From: Antarcticimicrobium sediminis
Lineage (GTDB): Bacteria; Pseudomonadota; Alphaproteobacteria; Rhodobacterales; Rhodobacteraceae
Direction of reading: 5' to 3'
NCBI RefSeq assembly: GCF_004348975.1
Contig: NZ_SMFP01000010.1
Coordinates: 122,140-186,139 of the forward strand
Length of the DNA stretch: 64,000 bases
The notes under the pieces were generated by a model. It saw nothing but the letters and a program-made list of their open reading frames with translations, was not told where the DNA came from and did not search any database. This document shows, piece after piece, positions 17,492-26,593 of this stretch. Both the position numbers and the translations under genes were made by a program. Numbering within the stretch: the first letter of the stretch is position 1; every line of letters begins with the position of its first letter.

Positions 17492-17546
17492 CACCAAGAA
17501 CTCCGTCAACGGAGCATCAACGCAAACCTCAGCAGGAGTGCACGAC

Positions 17547-18584
17547 ATGACTACCAGACGTTCCTTTCTTAGCGTTGCGGCCCTAGGTGGCGCAGCGACA
17601 CTGGCCTCTCCGGCCATCGTCAAGGCTCAGGCGCCGATCAAATGGCGGTTCCAGACCTATGCTGGCGCGGCCCTGGGCGAGCATGTGACCAAGCCCGTGA
17701 TCGATTTCATCAACTCTGCCGCCAACGGCGAGATGGAGATCGAACTTTATTACGCCGACCAGATCGTGCCCACCGGAGAGCTGTTTCAGGCGCTGCAGCG
17801 CGGCACCATCGACGCCGTGCATTCGGACGACGATTCGATGGCCTCTCCGACGCCGCTGCAGGTGTTCGGCGGCTATTTCCCGCTGGCCACCAAGCATTCG
17901 CTCGACGTGCCGGTGCTGTTCGAACAATACGGGCTGGCCGATGTCTGGCGCAGCGAATACGAAAAGGTCGGCGTGACCTGGTTGTCGGCGGCCGGGCAAG
18001 ACCCCTGCAACTTCAACACCAAGAAAGAGGTCACTTCGCTGGCCGATCTCGATGGTCTCAAGCTCTATACCTTCCCGACGGCGGGGCGGTTCCTGTCGCA
18101 GTTCGGTGTGGTGCCGGTGACGATCCCCTATGAGGACGCCGAAGTGGCGGTTCAGACCGGCGAGCTGGACGGCATGGCGTGGTCGGGCATCACCGAGGAT
18201 TATACCGTCGGTTGGGCCAACGTGACCGACTATTTCCTGACCAACAACATCTCGGGGGCGTGGATCGGGTCGTTCTTCGTCAACCAGCGGCAATGGGCAA
18301 ACCTGCCCGAGCATCTCAAGGCGATCGTGATGGCGGGCATCGAGGCCGGGCACACCTATCGCAACCAGTGGTACTGGGGCGGTGAGGCACGGCTGCGGGC
18401 GCAGGGCGACAAGCTGAAACTGCGCTCCATCCCGCAAGAGGAATGGAAGGCCGTCGAGGAGGCCGCCGTGACCTTCTGGGATGAGATCGCGCAAGAGGGC
18501 GAAGTGCATGCCAAGATCGTTCAGGTCTTCCGCGACTATAACGATGTGATCAGCAAAGCGGGTCCGCCGTATACCTTCGGCTGA
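17547..18584 (+). CDS. TRAP transporter substrate-binding protein (DctP type)
   Basis: A 345-residue periplasmic protein. The N-terminus, TTRRSFLSVAALGG, has the twin-arginine pattern and ends SPAIVKAQ, so Tat export and cleavage near residue 28 are likely. The DctP fold shows in WRFQTYAGAALGEHVTKPVIDF, ELFQALQRGTIDAVHSDDDSM, and the substrate-binding-arginine-region analogue LKLYTFPTAGRFLSQFGVVP. AGGAG stands ahead of the ATG. It is the third TRAP gene and is followed by a GC-rich hairpin. Similarity is to binding proteins for mannitol/chloroaromatic-type or organic acid ligands; the actual ligand is unknown. Confidence 0.9.
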   Translation: MTTRRSFLSVAALGGAATLASPAIVKAQAPIKWRFQTYAGAALGEHVTKPVIDFINSAANGEMEIELYYADQIVPTGELFQALQRGTIDAVHSDDDSMASPTPLQVFGGYFPLATKHSLDVPVLFEQYGLADVWRSEYEKVGVTWLSAAGQDPCNFNTKKEVTSLADLDGLKLYTFPTAGRFLSQFGVVPVTIPYEDAEVAVQTGELDGMAWSGITEDYTVGWANVTDYFLTNNISGAWIGSFFVNQRQWANLPEHLKAIVMAGIEAGHTYRNQWYWGGEARLRAQGDKLKLRSIPQEEWKAVEEAAVTFWDEIAQEGEVHAKIVQVFRDYNDVISKAGPPYTFG

Positions 18585-18590
18585 CCCGAC

Positions 18591-18621
18591 GGCCCCGGCG
18601 CACCTTTCGCGTGCCGGGGCC
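18591..18621 (+). terminator. GC-rich hairpin after the TRAP operon
   Basis: GGCCCCG pairs with CGGGGCC, and GCAC with GTGC, with a 2-base bulge and a small loop. No T-run follows, so it may limit rather than end transcription, lowering expression of the downstream genes relative to the binding protein. Confidence 0.5.
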
Positions 18622-18675
18622 AACCCGCTGTTTACCGGCCGTTTTCACATCTACAATAATACAGGATAGCTTCCG

Positions 18676-20037
18676 ATGTCTGGCACACTGAGTTTCGAGG
18701 ATCTGAAGGCCCGGGTCGAGGCCGGTGAGATCGATACCGTCCTGACCTGCATTGTCGACATGCAGGGTCGGCTGATGGGCAAACGATTCCATGCCAAGCA
18801 TTTCATCGCCGGCGCATGGGAAGAGACCCATTGCTGCAACTACCTGCTGGCCACCGATCTGGCGATGTCGACGCCAGAGGGCTATGCCTCGACCTCGTGG
18901 AGCGCGGGCTATGGCGATTACGTGATGAAGCCGGACCTGAGCACGTTGCGCCCGATGCCCTGGCTTGAGGGCACGGCGATGGTGCTGTGCGACGTGCTGG
19001 ACCACCACACCCATAAGGAAATTCCCCATTCGCCGCGCGCGATCCTGAAAAAGCAGTTGGCGCGGCTGGAGGCGATGGGCTTTGACGCCATGATGGCGAC
19101 CGAGCTGGAATTCTTCCTGTTCGAGAAAAGCTTTGAAGAGCTGCGCAAGGATGGCTACCGCGATCTGGCGCCGCTGTCGGGCATCAACGAAGATTACCAC
19201 ATCCTGCAAACCACCAAGGAAGAACATGTGATGCGCCCGCTGCGCAATCACCTGTGGGACGCTGGCATCCCGATAGAGAACACCAAGGGCGAGGCCGAGA
19301 CCGGGCAGGAAGAACTGAACATCAAATACGCCCCGGCGTTGAACACGGCCGATTATCACACCATCGCCAAGCACGCGACCAAGGAGATCGCTTGGCAGCA
19401 GGGCCGCGCCGTGACCTTCCTGCCGAAATGGAGCGCGGACAAGGTTGGCTCGTCCAGCCATGTGCACCAGTCGCTATGGAAGGATGGCAAACCGGTGTTT
19501 TTCGACCCCGAGGACGACTTGGGCATGTCGGCGCTGATGAAAAACTATGTTGCCGGGCTGTTGAAGTACGCCGGTGATTATACCTACTTTCTGGCCCCCT
19601 ATATCAACAGCTACAAGCGGTTCCAAAAGGGCAGCTTTGCCCCCACCCGCATCATCTGGTCGATTGATAACCGCACCGCCGGCTTCCGCCTGTGCGGCGA
19701 CGGGACCAAGGCGGTGCGGATCGAATGTCGCGTTGGCGGATCGGATATCAATCCCTATCTTGCGATGGCGGCGCTGCTGGCGGCCGGTATCAAGGGCATC
19801 GAAGAGGGCTTGGAGCTTCAAGCGCCATTCAAGGGCGATGCCTATGAAGGCAAAAGCGGCCATATTCCCCACACCCTGCGCGACGCGCGCGAGGCGCTTC
19901 TGGCCTCTGACATGCTGCGGGAGGCGCTGGGCGACGATGTGATCACCCATTACGCCCGTGCGGCCGAGTGGGAGATTGATGATTTCAACCGCGTTGTCAC
20001 CGATTACGAAGTGGCGCGCGGGTTCGAACTGGTCTGA
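18676..20037 (+). CDS. Glutamine-synthetase-like ligase (gamma-glutamyl-amine type)
   Basis: A 453-residue protein of the glutamine synthetase superfamily, catalytic domain intact: metal ligands in MATELEFFLF and KGEAETGQEELNIKYAP, the histidine motif GSSSHVHQSLWKDGKPVF, the nucleotide loop KRFQKGSFAPT, and the acidic/arginine patch RIECRVGGSDINPYLAMAA. The N-terminal part differs from GlnA and resembles PuuA and GlnT proteins that gamma-glutamylate amines. It is followed after 8 bases by an aldehyde dehydrogenase, the typical pairing for amine breakdown through a gamma-glutamyl intermediate. The amine is unknown. Confidence 0.85.
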   Translation: MSGTLSFEDLKARVEAGEIDTVLTCIVDMQGRLMGKRFHAKHFIAGAWEETHCCNYLLATDLAMSTPEGYASTSWSAGYGDYVMKPDLSTLRPMPWLEGTAMVLCDVLDHHTHKEIPHSPRAILKKQLARLEAMGFDAMMATELEFFLFEKSFEELRKDGYRDLAPLSGINEDYHILQTTKEEHVMRPLRNHLWDAGIPIENTKGEAETGQEELNIKYAPALNTADYHTIAKHATKEIAWQQGRAVTFLPKWSADKVGSSSHVHQSLWKDGKPVFFDPEDDLGMSALMKNYVAGLLKYAGDYTYFLAPYINSYKRFQKGSFAPTRIIWSIDNRTAGFRLCGDGTKAVRIECRVGGSDINPYLAMAALLAAGIKGIEEGLELQAPFKGDAYEGKSGHIPHTLRDAREALLASDMLREALGDDVITHYARAAEWEIDDFNRVVTDYEVARGFELV

Positions 20038-20045
20038 GGACGAAA

Positions 20046-21428
20046 ATGACCCAAACATTGACATGTATCTCGCCGATCGACGGATCGGTTTTCGCCGAGC
20101 GCGCCGCGCTGACACCAGAGGCCGCGCGCGAAGCTGCTGACCGCGCACGAGCGGCGCAGGCTGGCTGGGCCGCACGCCCGTTACAAGAGCGGATCGACCT
20201 GGTGATGGCCGGGGTCGCCGCCGTGGGCGCGTTCAACGATCAGATCGTGCCGGAACTGGCGCATATGATGGGCCGCCCGATCCGCTTTGGCGGTGAATTT
20301 GGCGGGTTCGAGGAACGCGCCAGCTATATGGCCGAAATCGCGCAGGGCGCGCTGGCCGATATCGCGGTGGGCGAAGACGACACCTTCAAACGCTATATCC
20401 GGCGGGTGCCGTTGGGCGTCGTGCTGGTGGTGGCACCGTGGAACTATCCCTATATGACCGCGATCAACACGGTCGCGCCGGCGCTGATTGCGGGCAATAC
20501 CGTGATGCTGAAACACGCCACCCAGACCTTGCTGGTCGGCGAGAGGATGGCGCAGGCATTTCACTCGGTCGGCATCCCGGCGGATGTGTTCCAGAACGTC
20601 TATCTTGACCATGACACCACCTCTGGGCTGATCGCGGGCAAGGCGTTCAACTTTGTCAACTTCACCGGCTCGGTCGGGGGCGGCAAGGCGATGGAACGTG
20701 CGGCTGCGGGGACCTTCACCGGCGTCGGGCTGGAACTGGGCGGCAAGGATCCGGGCTATGTCATGGAGGACGCCGATCTGGACGCGGCGGTCGCAACGCT
20801 GATCGACGGGGCGATGTTCAATTCCGGCCAGTGCTGCTGCGGGATCGAGCGGATCTATGTCCATGAAAGCCTGTTCGACGCTTTCGTGGAAAAGGCCGTT
20901 GCGATCGTCAACGGCTATAAGCTGGGCAACCCGATGGAGCCGGAAACCTCGATCGGGCCGATGGCCAATATCCGCTTTGCCAATCAGGTGCGCGCCCAGA
21001 CAGACGAGGCGATTGCCGCCGGTGCCGTGGCCCATATCGAGACCATGCCCGAGGATGATGGCGGCACCTATCTGACGCCGCAGATCCTGACCAATGTCAC
21101 CCATGACATGCGGGTGATGCGCGAAGAAAGCTTTGGTCCGGTGGTCGGCATCATGCCGGTCAAGGATGACGAAGAGGCCATCGCGCTGATGAACGACAGC
21201 GATTTTGGCCTGACTGCCAGCCTGTGGACCCGTGATCTTGCGCGGGCCGAGCGGGTCGGGGACCGGGTCGAGACCGGCACCGTGTTCATGAACCGCGCCG
21301 ACTATCTTGACCCCGGCCTGTGCTGGACCGGGTGCAAGCAGACCGGGCGCGGCGGCGGGCTGTCGGTGATCGGCTATCACAATCTGACACGTCCGAAATC
21401 CTATCACCTGAAAAAGGTGACGGGGTAA
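20046..21428 (+). CDS. NAD(P)-dependent aldehyde dehydrogenase
   Basis: A 460-residue class 3-like aldehyde dehydrogenase. Conserved elements are APWNYPYMTAINTVAPAL (cofactor site), FTGSVGGGKAMERAAAG, GLELGGKDPGYVMEDADLD (general-base glutamate), the catalytic cysteine in NSGQCCCGIER, and EESFGPVVGIMPVKDDEEAI. The ATG follows the ligase stop by 8 bases. It probably oxidises the aldehyde released after deamination or alcohol oxidation in this pathway. Three consecutive cysteines at the active site are seen in several relatives. Confidence 0.9.
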   Translation: MTQTLTCISPIDGSVFAERAALTPEAAREAADRARAAQAGWAARPLQERIDLVMAGVAAVGAFNDQIVPELAHMMGRPIRFGGEFGGFEERASYMAEIAQGALADIAVGEDDTFKRYIRRVPLGVVLVVAPWNYPYMTAINTVAPALIAGNTVMLKHATQTLLVGERMAQAFHSVGIPADVFQNVYLDHDTTSGLIAGKAFNFVNFTGSVGGGKAMERAAAGTFTGVGLELGGKDPGYVMEDADLDAAVATLIDGAMFNSGQCCCGIERIYVHESLFDAFVEKAVAIVNGYKLGNPMEPETSIGPMANIRFANQVRAQTDEAIAAGAVAHIETMPEDDGGTYLTPQILTNVTHDMRVMREESFGPVVGIMPVKDDEEAIALMNDSDFGLTASLWTRDLARAERVGDRVETGTVFMNRADYLDPGLCWTGCKQTGRGGGLSVIGYHNLTRPKSYHLKKVTG

Positions 21429-21436
21429 CGCATACC

Positions 21437-21462
21437 GGCCCGGATCGTTTCTGCTCCGGGCC
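21437..21462 (+). other. Intergenic hairpins between aldehyde and alcohol dehydrogenase genes
   Basis: GGCCCGGA (21437-21444) and TCCGGGCC (21455-21462) form a perfect 8-bp stem. A second small stem, GCCCG-TTC-CGGGC, follows at once. Neither has a T-run. They may stabilise transcript ends or attenuate expression of the downstream gene. Confidence 0.45.
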
Positions 21463-21552
21463 ACGCCCGTTCCGGGCGGACTCGGCCCCTTGTCGCATGC
21501 AGGGGGCAAACTGACTCGCTGGCCGACACGGCCATTCATGAAAGGCGAAAAC

Positions 21553-22698
21553 ATGTCTCTCGTTGGAAACTGGTCCTATCCGACCACCATCAAATTCGGC
21601 GCTGGCCGGATCAAGGAACTGGCCGAGGCCTGCGCCGCTGCCGGTATCAGCAAACCGCTGCTGGTCACCGACAAGGGTTTGGCCGAACTGCCGGTCACGC
21701 AATCGACGCTCGACATCATGGCGGCGGCCGGGCTGGGCCGTGGCATGTTCTCGCAGGTCGATCCGAACCCGAACGAAAAGAACCTCGCGGCGGGTGTCGC
21801 CGCCTATAACGCTGGTGGCCATGACGGCGTGATCGCCTTTGGCGGCGGCTCTGGCCTTGATCTGGGCAAGATGGTTGCCTTCATGGCCGGGCAAACCCGC
21901 CCGATCTGGGATTTCGAGGATATCGGCGATTGGTGGACGCGGGCCGATGCCGATGCGATTGCACCGATCATTGCTGTGCCGACCACGGCGGGCACCGGCT
22001 CGGAAGTGGGGCGCGCCAGCGTCATCACCAATTCCGAAACCCATGTGAAAAAGATCATCTTTCACCCCAAGGTGCTGCCGAGCGTGGTGATCTGCGATCC
22101 CGAACTGACCGTGGGTATGCCGAAATTCATCACCGCAGGCACCGGCCTTGACGCCTTTGCCCATTGCGTCGAGGCGTTTTCCTCGCCGCATTACCACCCG
22201 ATGAGCCAGGGCATCGCGCTGGAAGGGATGCGGCTGGTCAAGGAGTATCTGCCGCGCGCTTATGCGGACGGCAGCGATATCGAAGCCCGCGCCAACATGA
22301 TGAGCGCGGCGGCCATGGGTGCCACCGCGTTCCAGAAGGGGCTGGGCGCGATCCACGCCATGAGCCATCCGATCGGGGCCCATTTCAACAGCCACCACGG
22401 CACCACAAATGCGGTCTGCATGCCCGCCGTTCTGGCGTTCAACGCCCCGGTCATCGCCGACCGCTTTGAAAGCGTCGCCGCCTATCTGGGGATTTCCGGT
22501 GGCTTTGACGGGTTCCGTGCCTTTGTGCAGGAGTTCAACGACAGCATGGGCATTCCGCGCAAACTGGCGGATCTGGGCGTGACCGCCGAGAGCATCCCCG
22601 AGCTTGTCAAAGGCGCGATCGTCGACCCGTCCTGCGGCGGCAACCCGATCGAGCTGACCGAAGAGAACCTGACGCAGCTGTTCAACGCTGCGCTCTGA
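21553..22698 (+). CDS. Iron-containing alcohol dehydrogenase
   Basis: A 381-residue group III alcohol dehydrogenase. The NAD site is VIAFGGGSGLDLGKM, and the family motif PTTAGTGSEVGRASVI is present. The metal site shows as GTGLDAFAHCVEAFSS and GLGAIHAMSHPIGAHFNSHHGTTNAV, carrying the aspartate and three histidines. The ATG at 21553 gives MSLVGNWSYPTTIKFGAG; an earlier in-frame start lacks support. It likely oxidises a primary alcohol to the aldehyde handled by the neighbouring dehydrogenase. Two hairpins follow. Confidence 0.93.
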   Translation: MSLVGNWSYPTTIKFGAGRIKELAEACAAAGISKPLLVTDKGLAELPVTQSTLDIMAAAGLGRGMFSQVDPNPNEKNLAAGVAAYNAGGHDGVIAFGGGSGLDLGKMVAFMAGQTRPIWDFEDIGDWWTRADADAIAPIIAVPTTAGTGSEVGRASVITNSETHVKKIIFHPKVLPSVVICDPELTVGMPKFITAGTGLDAFAHCVEAFSSPHYHPMSQGIALEGMRLVKEYLPRAYADGSDIEARANMMSAAAMGATAFQKGLGAIHAMSHPIGAHFNSHHGTTNAVCMPAVLAFNAPVIADRFESVAAYLGISGGFDGFRAFVQEFNDSMGIPRKLADLGVTAESIPELVKGAIVDPSCGGNPIELTEENLTQLFNAAL

Positions 22699-22716
22699 GA
22701 CGACCTATATCCCCTG

Positions 22717-22830
22717 CGCCGCAGCCGCCCTTCGGGTCGGGTGCGGCGTTTGACGTTCTGGCCCCCACACTGGAAGTACGAGTTTGAGCCTCTCGGCCTC
22801 CTGCCACAATAGCGCGAGGCCGAGAGAGGC
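22717..22830 (+). terminator. Two successive hairpins ending the ligase-dehydrogenase operon
   Basis: Stem 1 pairs CGCCGCA (22717-22723) with TGCGGCG (22742-22748). Stem 2 pairs GCCTCTCGGCCTC (22788-22800) with GAGGCCGAGAGAGGC (22816-22830) with a 2-base bulge. The second is strong and lies between convergent genes, so it can also stop the P450 remnant transcript. Confidence 0.6.
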
Positions 22831-22886
22831 CCGTCAAAGCGCCAGCTTGATCCAGCCACCATTCTTTGCGCGCGAACAGCAGGACA

Positions 22887-23738
22887 TCATGCGATTGTTT
22901 GCGGCCCGTTCGCGGCGCGACAGCACGCTGTCGCGGTGATCATCCGCTCTGGCCCGCAGCAATAGATCTGCCCGCCCTCGGGCAGGGCGGCCACGATCGT
23001 CGTGAGATCGGCGCGAGCGCCGTCGTCCTTGATCTGCAGGCTCAGATGGCCCGAATGATCGGCCTGCAGCCGCTCCATCAAGGGCATCTCAGCGTTCTTG
23101 CGGATGGTCTCATGCATCCAGCCGGTGCCCTCGGGCTCGGCCTTCATCTTTTCGATGACCGTGCCCGCGTGTTGCCAGAACTGGCCGACGTCATGGGTGA
23201 TGGCGATCTGCTGTTCGTCCGTGGGTTTGCCCCATGTGTTGACCGAATGCGCGACGGAGAAATTGCGCAACACCGCGATCTCGTCCTCGGGCACGCCGAG
23301 GAAATGCAGCGCGACGTTGAGCGGCACCTCATACAGCAGGGATTCGACCAGATCGACACGGCCCTCGTCGATGAAAGCATCCATCTTTTCCCGCGTCAGG
23401 CGGCGCACCATCTCTTGGTGATGTTCGAGGTTGGCGGGAATGAAGTGATCCATCAGGGCGCGGCGGCGCTCCATATGTGCCGGTTCGTCCTCGTTCACCA
23501 TGGTGCGGTTCATGGCGTAGCCGTAGCTTTTCAGAACCTCCATCGCCTCGGGCGTGGCGGGGGTGATCTTTTCCAGCACGTTGCGGGGCGAAAACAGGAT
23601 GCCGTCGCGAAACACCGCCTTGATGTCGTCATAGCGGGTCACGACCCAGTATCCGAGCGTCTCGGCATAGAACACCGGAAGCTGATCGCGCGACCAGCGC
23701 AGCGCCTCGGCCGGGTCGAGCTGATAGGGGCCGATCAC
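22887..23738 (-). pseudogene. Deletion-fused remnant of a self-sufficient cytochrome P450 (CYP116B-like)
   Basis: An open frame of 283 codons. Residues about 1-217 match the N-terminal half of a CYP116B-type P450 (GYWVVTRYDDIKAVFRDG, NEDEPAHMERRRALMDHFIP, VPLNVALHFLGVPEDEIAVL, VNTWGKPTDEQQ). From about 218 the sequence jumps to the reductase domain of the same fusion family (ERLQADHSGHLSLQIKDDGA, then LPEGGQIYCCGPERM). The I-helix, heme-cysteine loop, FMN site and [2Fe-2S] domain are missing, and the C-terminus is also broken. The intact family is about 780 residues. An in-frame deletion of roughly 1.3 kb or more is the simplest explanation. It cannot bind heme and is not expected to be active. 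Confidence 0.85.
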
Positions 23739-23883
23739 GGGGCAGGTTCGCGGACCCTATGGGGGTGAAACGTGCCCCGATAGGGCCGTTGCGTGCGAAA
23801 ATTACGATATTAAATATCATTTATAAACAATATACTAATACCATTTTCTGAAGGTTTCCCCCGGTATGCCCGGCAACAATGTG

Positions 23884-23929
23884 TTGACGGAAAAACTTTC
23901 TTGTGGTGATTTTAGATCGAACGTTCGAT
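23884..23929 (+). promoter_or_regulatory. Promoter and palindromic operator of the TetR gene
   Basis: TTGACG (23884-23889), a 17-base spacer and TGATTT (23907-23912) form a plausible promoter. Just downstream, ATCGAACGTTCGAT (23916-23929) is a perfect 14-bp palindrome where transcription should start, 43 bases before the TetR start. This fits autoregulation by the TetR protein. Confidence 0.6.
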
Positions 23930-23972
23930 TGATTCGAGTTGAGATCATCGATCACAGGGAGGACGACCGGAT

Positions 23973-24554
23973 ATGACCAACCACGCCGACATGCGTGAAA
24001 GCCTATTGGCGACGGCGCTCGATATCTTTTCGGAGAAGGGCTTTAGCGGCACGTCGATCCGCGACATCGCCAAGGTGCACGGCGTGAGCCTGTCAAATAT
24101 CTACTATCACTTCGGCAACAAAGAGGGGCTCTGGCGCGAGATCCTGAAGCATTCTGTGCAGGAGCTTCCGAGCATTCTGCGTCAGGCCGAACAGAGCGAA
24201 ACCGCGCCGCGGGCGCAGTTGGAAGCGGTGGTGCGCGCGCATCTACAAGAGGCGGTCGCCCATCAGCGCGAACTGCTGATGCTGCTGGTTCAGGAGGCGC
24301 AGCTGGAAGAGGGGATCGGTCATGACACGGTAGAGATCCAGCGCGAGATTCTCGACATCTATTCCGGCGTCCTTGAACGGCTGAGCGCCGAAGGGGCGCT
24401 GCATTCCAAATATGTGAAGATCACCGTCTTCAACATTCTTGGTGTCATCAACTGGTACCTGCGCTGGTATCGCGCGGACGGTCCGCTGGATTTGGAGACC
24501 ATTCATCAGGAGGTCCTGGGGTTCGTGCTGCATGGCGCCTGTCGCGAAGCCTAG
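23973..24554 (+). CDS. TetR-family transcriptional regulator
   Basis: A 193-residue TetR repressor. The helix-turn-helix is FSGTSIRDIAKVHGVSLSNIYYHFGNKEGL; the C-terminal ligand domain is all-helical and ends LGFVLHGACREA. It lies at the head of, and in line with, the nine-gene ketone-carboxylase-type cluster and is the obvious candidate to control it through the palindrome upstream. The inducer may be a ketone, an acid or an acyl-CoA of the pathway; that is inference. Confidence 0.88.
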   Translation: MTNHADMRESLLATALDIFSEKGFSGTSIRDIAKVHGVSLSNIYYHFGNKEGLWREILKHSVQELPSILRQAEQSETAPRAQLEAVVRAHLQEAVAHQRELLMLLVQEAQLEEGIGHDTVEIQREILDIYSGVLERLSAEGALHSKYVKITVFNILGVINWYLRWYRADGPLDLETIHQEVLGFVLHGACREA

Positions 24555-24616
24555 GCGCGTGCCGGACCCGGACGGAAAAGAGCTGGGCGGATCATCCGCA
24601 CAGAAGGGAGGAAGAA

Positions 24617-26590
24617 TTGGGATACACCATAGATATCGACACCGGGGGCACGTTCACCGATGGGTTTGTGGCCGGGGAGGGGATCGCGCACGCGGTCAAG
24701 ACACCCACCACCCCGCATGATCTGACCGAGTGTTTTCTGAACTGCATCAAGGCCGGGGCCGATGCGGTGGCGCTGCCGGTCGAAAAGTTCCTTGAGCAGA
24801 CCGATGTGATCCGGTTCGCCAGCACCGTGGGCACCAACGCGCTGATCGAGCGCAGCGGTGCCAAGATCGGGTTGATCCTGTCACAGGATGCCAGGGCGCT
24901 GGCCCCGCTCGCCGGGGGCGAGGGGCATGGGATCATCGACCCCGACATGTTGGTTGAAATCACACCTGACATGCCGCTTGATCAGGTTCTGGGTCATGCC
25001 CAGGATCTGATTGATGCCGGGGCGCAATGTCTGGTCATCGCGCTGGCGGGCAGTGAAGGCGATCCGTCGCGTGAGCGGGCGGTTCGTGAGACGATCAAGC
25101 GGGAATACCCGCGCGATTTTCTGGGCTCCATCCCGGTGTTCCTGTCCTCGGATATCACCGTGCGCGACGGCTATGGTGAGCGCATCAACAGCGCTGTCAT
25201 CTCGGCCTATTCTCACAGCCGTCTGGCACGTTTGCTCTACAAGGCCGAGCAGGAGCTGCGCGGGCTGCGCTATCGCGGGCCGTTCCTGATCGGTCATAAT
25301 GATGGCGCGGTGGCCCGAGTGGCCAAGACCCGTGCGATCAGTACTTATAACTCCGGCCCCGCCGCAGGGCTGGTGGGCGCACGCGCGGTGGCCGATCTTT
25401 ACGGCGAAACCGATGTGATTTCGGCCGATATGGGGGGCACCTCTTTCGATATCGGTCTGGTCAGCAACGGGCGGCTGAATGTCGCCCTGCGCCCCGAGAT
25501 TGAAGGCTATCGCACCAATGTGCCAATGAACGAGGTTCAGGCGCTGGGGGCTGGCGGCGGCTCTATCGCCGGGGTGCGGGACGGGACGCTTTTTGTCGGG
25601 CCGCGCTCGGCGGGGGCGATGCCGGGGCCGGCCTGTTTCGGGCTGGGCGGGAGCGAGCCAACCGTGACCGACGCCAATCTTGTGCTGGGCCGGATCGATC
25701 CGGATAACTTTCTTGGCGGGGCGCGCAAGCTTGACGCGGACAAGGCGCGCGCGGCGGTCGAACGTGTCTTGGCCGGGCCGTTGGGGCTGTCCGTAGAGGA
25801 GGCCGCGCTTGCGGTGATTTCCGAGGTTGATTGCGAGGTGGGGCAAGCCATCGGCGCGTTGAGGGACCAATCGGTCGGGGGCAACCCGCTGTTGACCGTC
25901 TATGGCGGTGCCGGGCCGCTTCATGCCTGTCGCGTCGCCGAGGCGGCGGGGCTGAAGAAGATCGCGATCACGCCGTATTCGGCGGTGTTCTCGGCCTTCT
26001 CCTCCTCGCTTATGGATGTGGGGCACAGCTATTTGCGCGCGGTCAATGCCGGCCGCGAGGACCCGGTTTTGCGTGATACGGTGAAAGCTGCTGTGGGCGA
26101 TATGCAGGCCGCCGCCCTGCGCGACATGCGCGGCGAAGGCTTTGATACCGCCAGCCTGTTGTGGCAGTTGGACGCGTTTCTGCGCCGCGCTGATGGAACC
26201 GAAGGGCGCATTCGCGTCGATGTCTCCGATCCGACGGCAGAGCCAGCCCATGCGGCGCTGCACGCGGCGATCCTGGCGCAGATGCCCGATGCGGTCGAGA
26301 TGAATGCGGTCGGTCTTTTCGTGTCGGCGCCGGTGCCGCATTTCACCTTTGAGGAGAGGCCAGAGACCAGCTCTGATGCGAGCAGTGCCCAGACCGGGCT
26401 GCGCGACGTGGTCGTTGCGGCCGACGGCGCGCGCGGCAGGGTGCCGGTGTTCGATCTGGAGCGGATGGAACCGGGCCATGTCTGTGTCGGGCCGGTCCTT
26501 CTGGAAAGCGCCAAGACAACCGTTTGGGTCGCGCCGGGCTGGACTGCGGCGATTGACCGTTTCTCCAATCTCATACTGACGGAGGGCTGA
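24617..26590 (+). CDS. Hydantoinase A / ketone-carboxylase ATPase-type subunit 1
   Basis: A 657-residue HyuA-family protein of the ASKHA fold. The phosphate-1 motif is YTIDIDTGGTFTDGFV; later TVGTNALIERSGAKIG, ADMGGTSFDIGLVSNG (phosphate 2) and GAGGGSIAGVRDG follow. The start is a TTG with GGAGGAA in front, giving LGYTIDIDTGG. Size and position fit the ApcA-like (about 70 kDa) subunit of an acetophenone-carboxylase-type enzyme, which uses ATP to activate bicarbonate and ketone. 5-oxoprolinase or hydantoinase functions are alternatives, but the presence of a second HyuA, a HyuB and a small metal-site protein favours a carboxylase. Confidence 0.82.
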   Translation: MGYTIDIDTGGTFTDGFVAGEGIAHAVKTPTTPHDLTECFLNCIKAGADAVALPVEKFLEQTDVIRFASTVGTNALIERSGAKIGLILSQDARALAPLAGGEGHGIIDPDMLVEITPDMPLDQVLGHAQDLIDAGAQCLVIALAGSEGDPSRERAVRETIKREYPRDFLGSIPVFLSSDITVRDGYGERINSAVISAYSHSRLARLLYKAEQELRGLRYRGPFLIGHNDGAVARVAKTRAISTYNSGPAAGLVGARAVADLYGETDVISADMGGTSFDIGLVSNGRLNVALRPEIEGYRTNVPMNEVQALGAGGGSIAGVRDGTLFVGPRSAGAMPGPACFGLGGSEPTVTDANLVLGRIDPDNFLGGARKLDADKARAAVERVLAGPLGLSVEEAALAVISEVDCEVGQAIGALRDQSVGGNPLLTVYGGAGPLHACRVAEAAGLKKIAITPYSAVFSAFSSSLMDVGHSYLRAVNAGREDPVLRDTVKAAVGDMQAAALRDMRGEGFDTASLLWQLDAFLRRADGTEGRIRVDVSDPTAEPAHAALHAAILAQMPDAVEMNAVGLFVSAPVPHFTFEERPETSSDASSAQTGLRDVVVAADGARGRVPVFDLERMEPGHVCVGPVLLESAKTTVWVAPGWTAAIDRFSNLILTEG

Positions 26591-26593
26591 TCC

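Noticed and set aside
22887..23738. Functional cytochrome P450
   Set aside because: The heme-binding cysteine region, I-helix and most of the reductase are missing.
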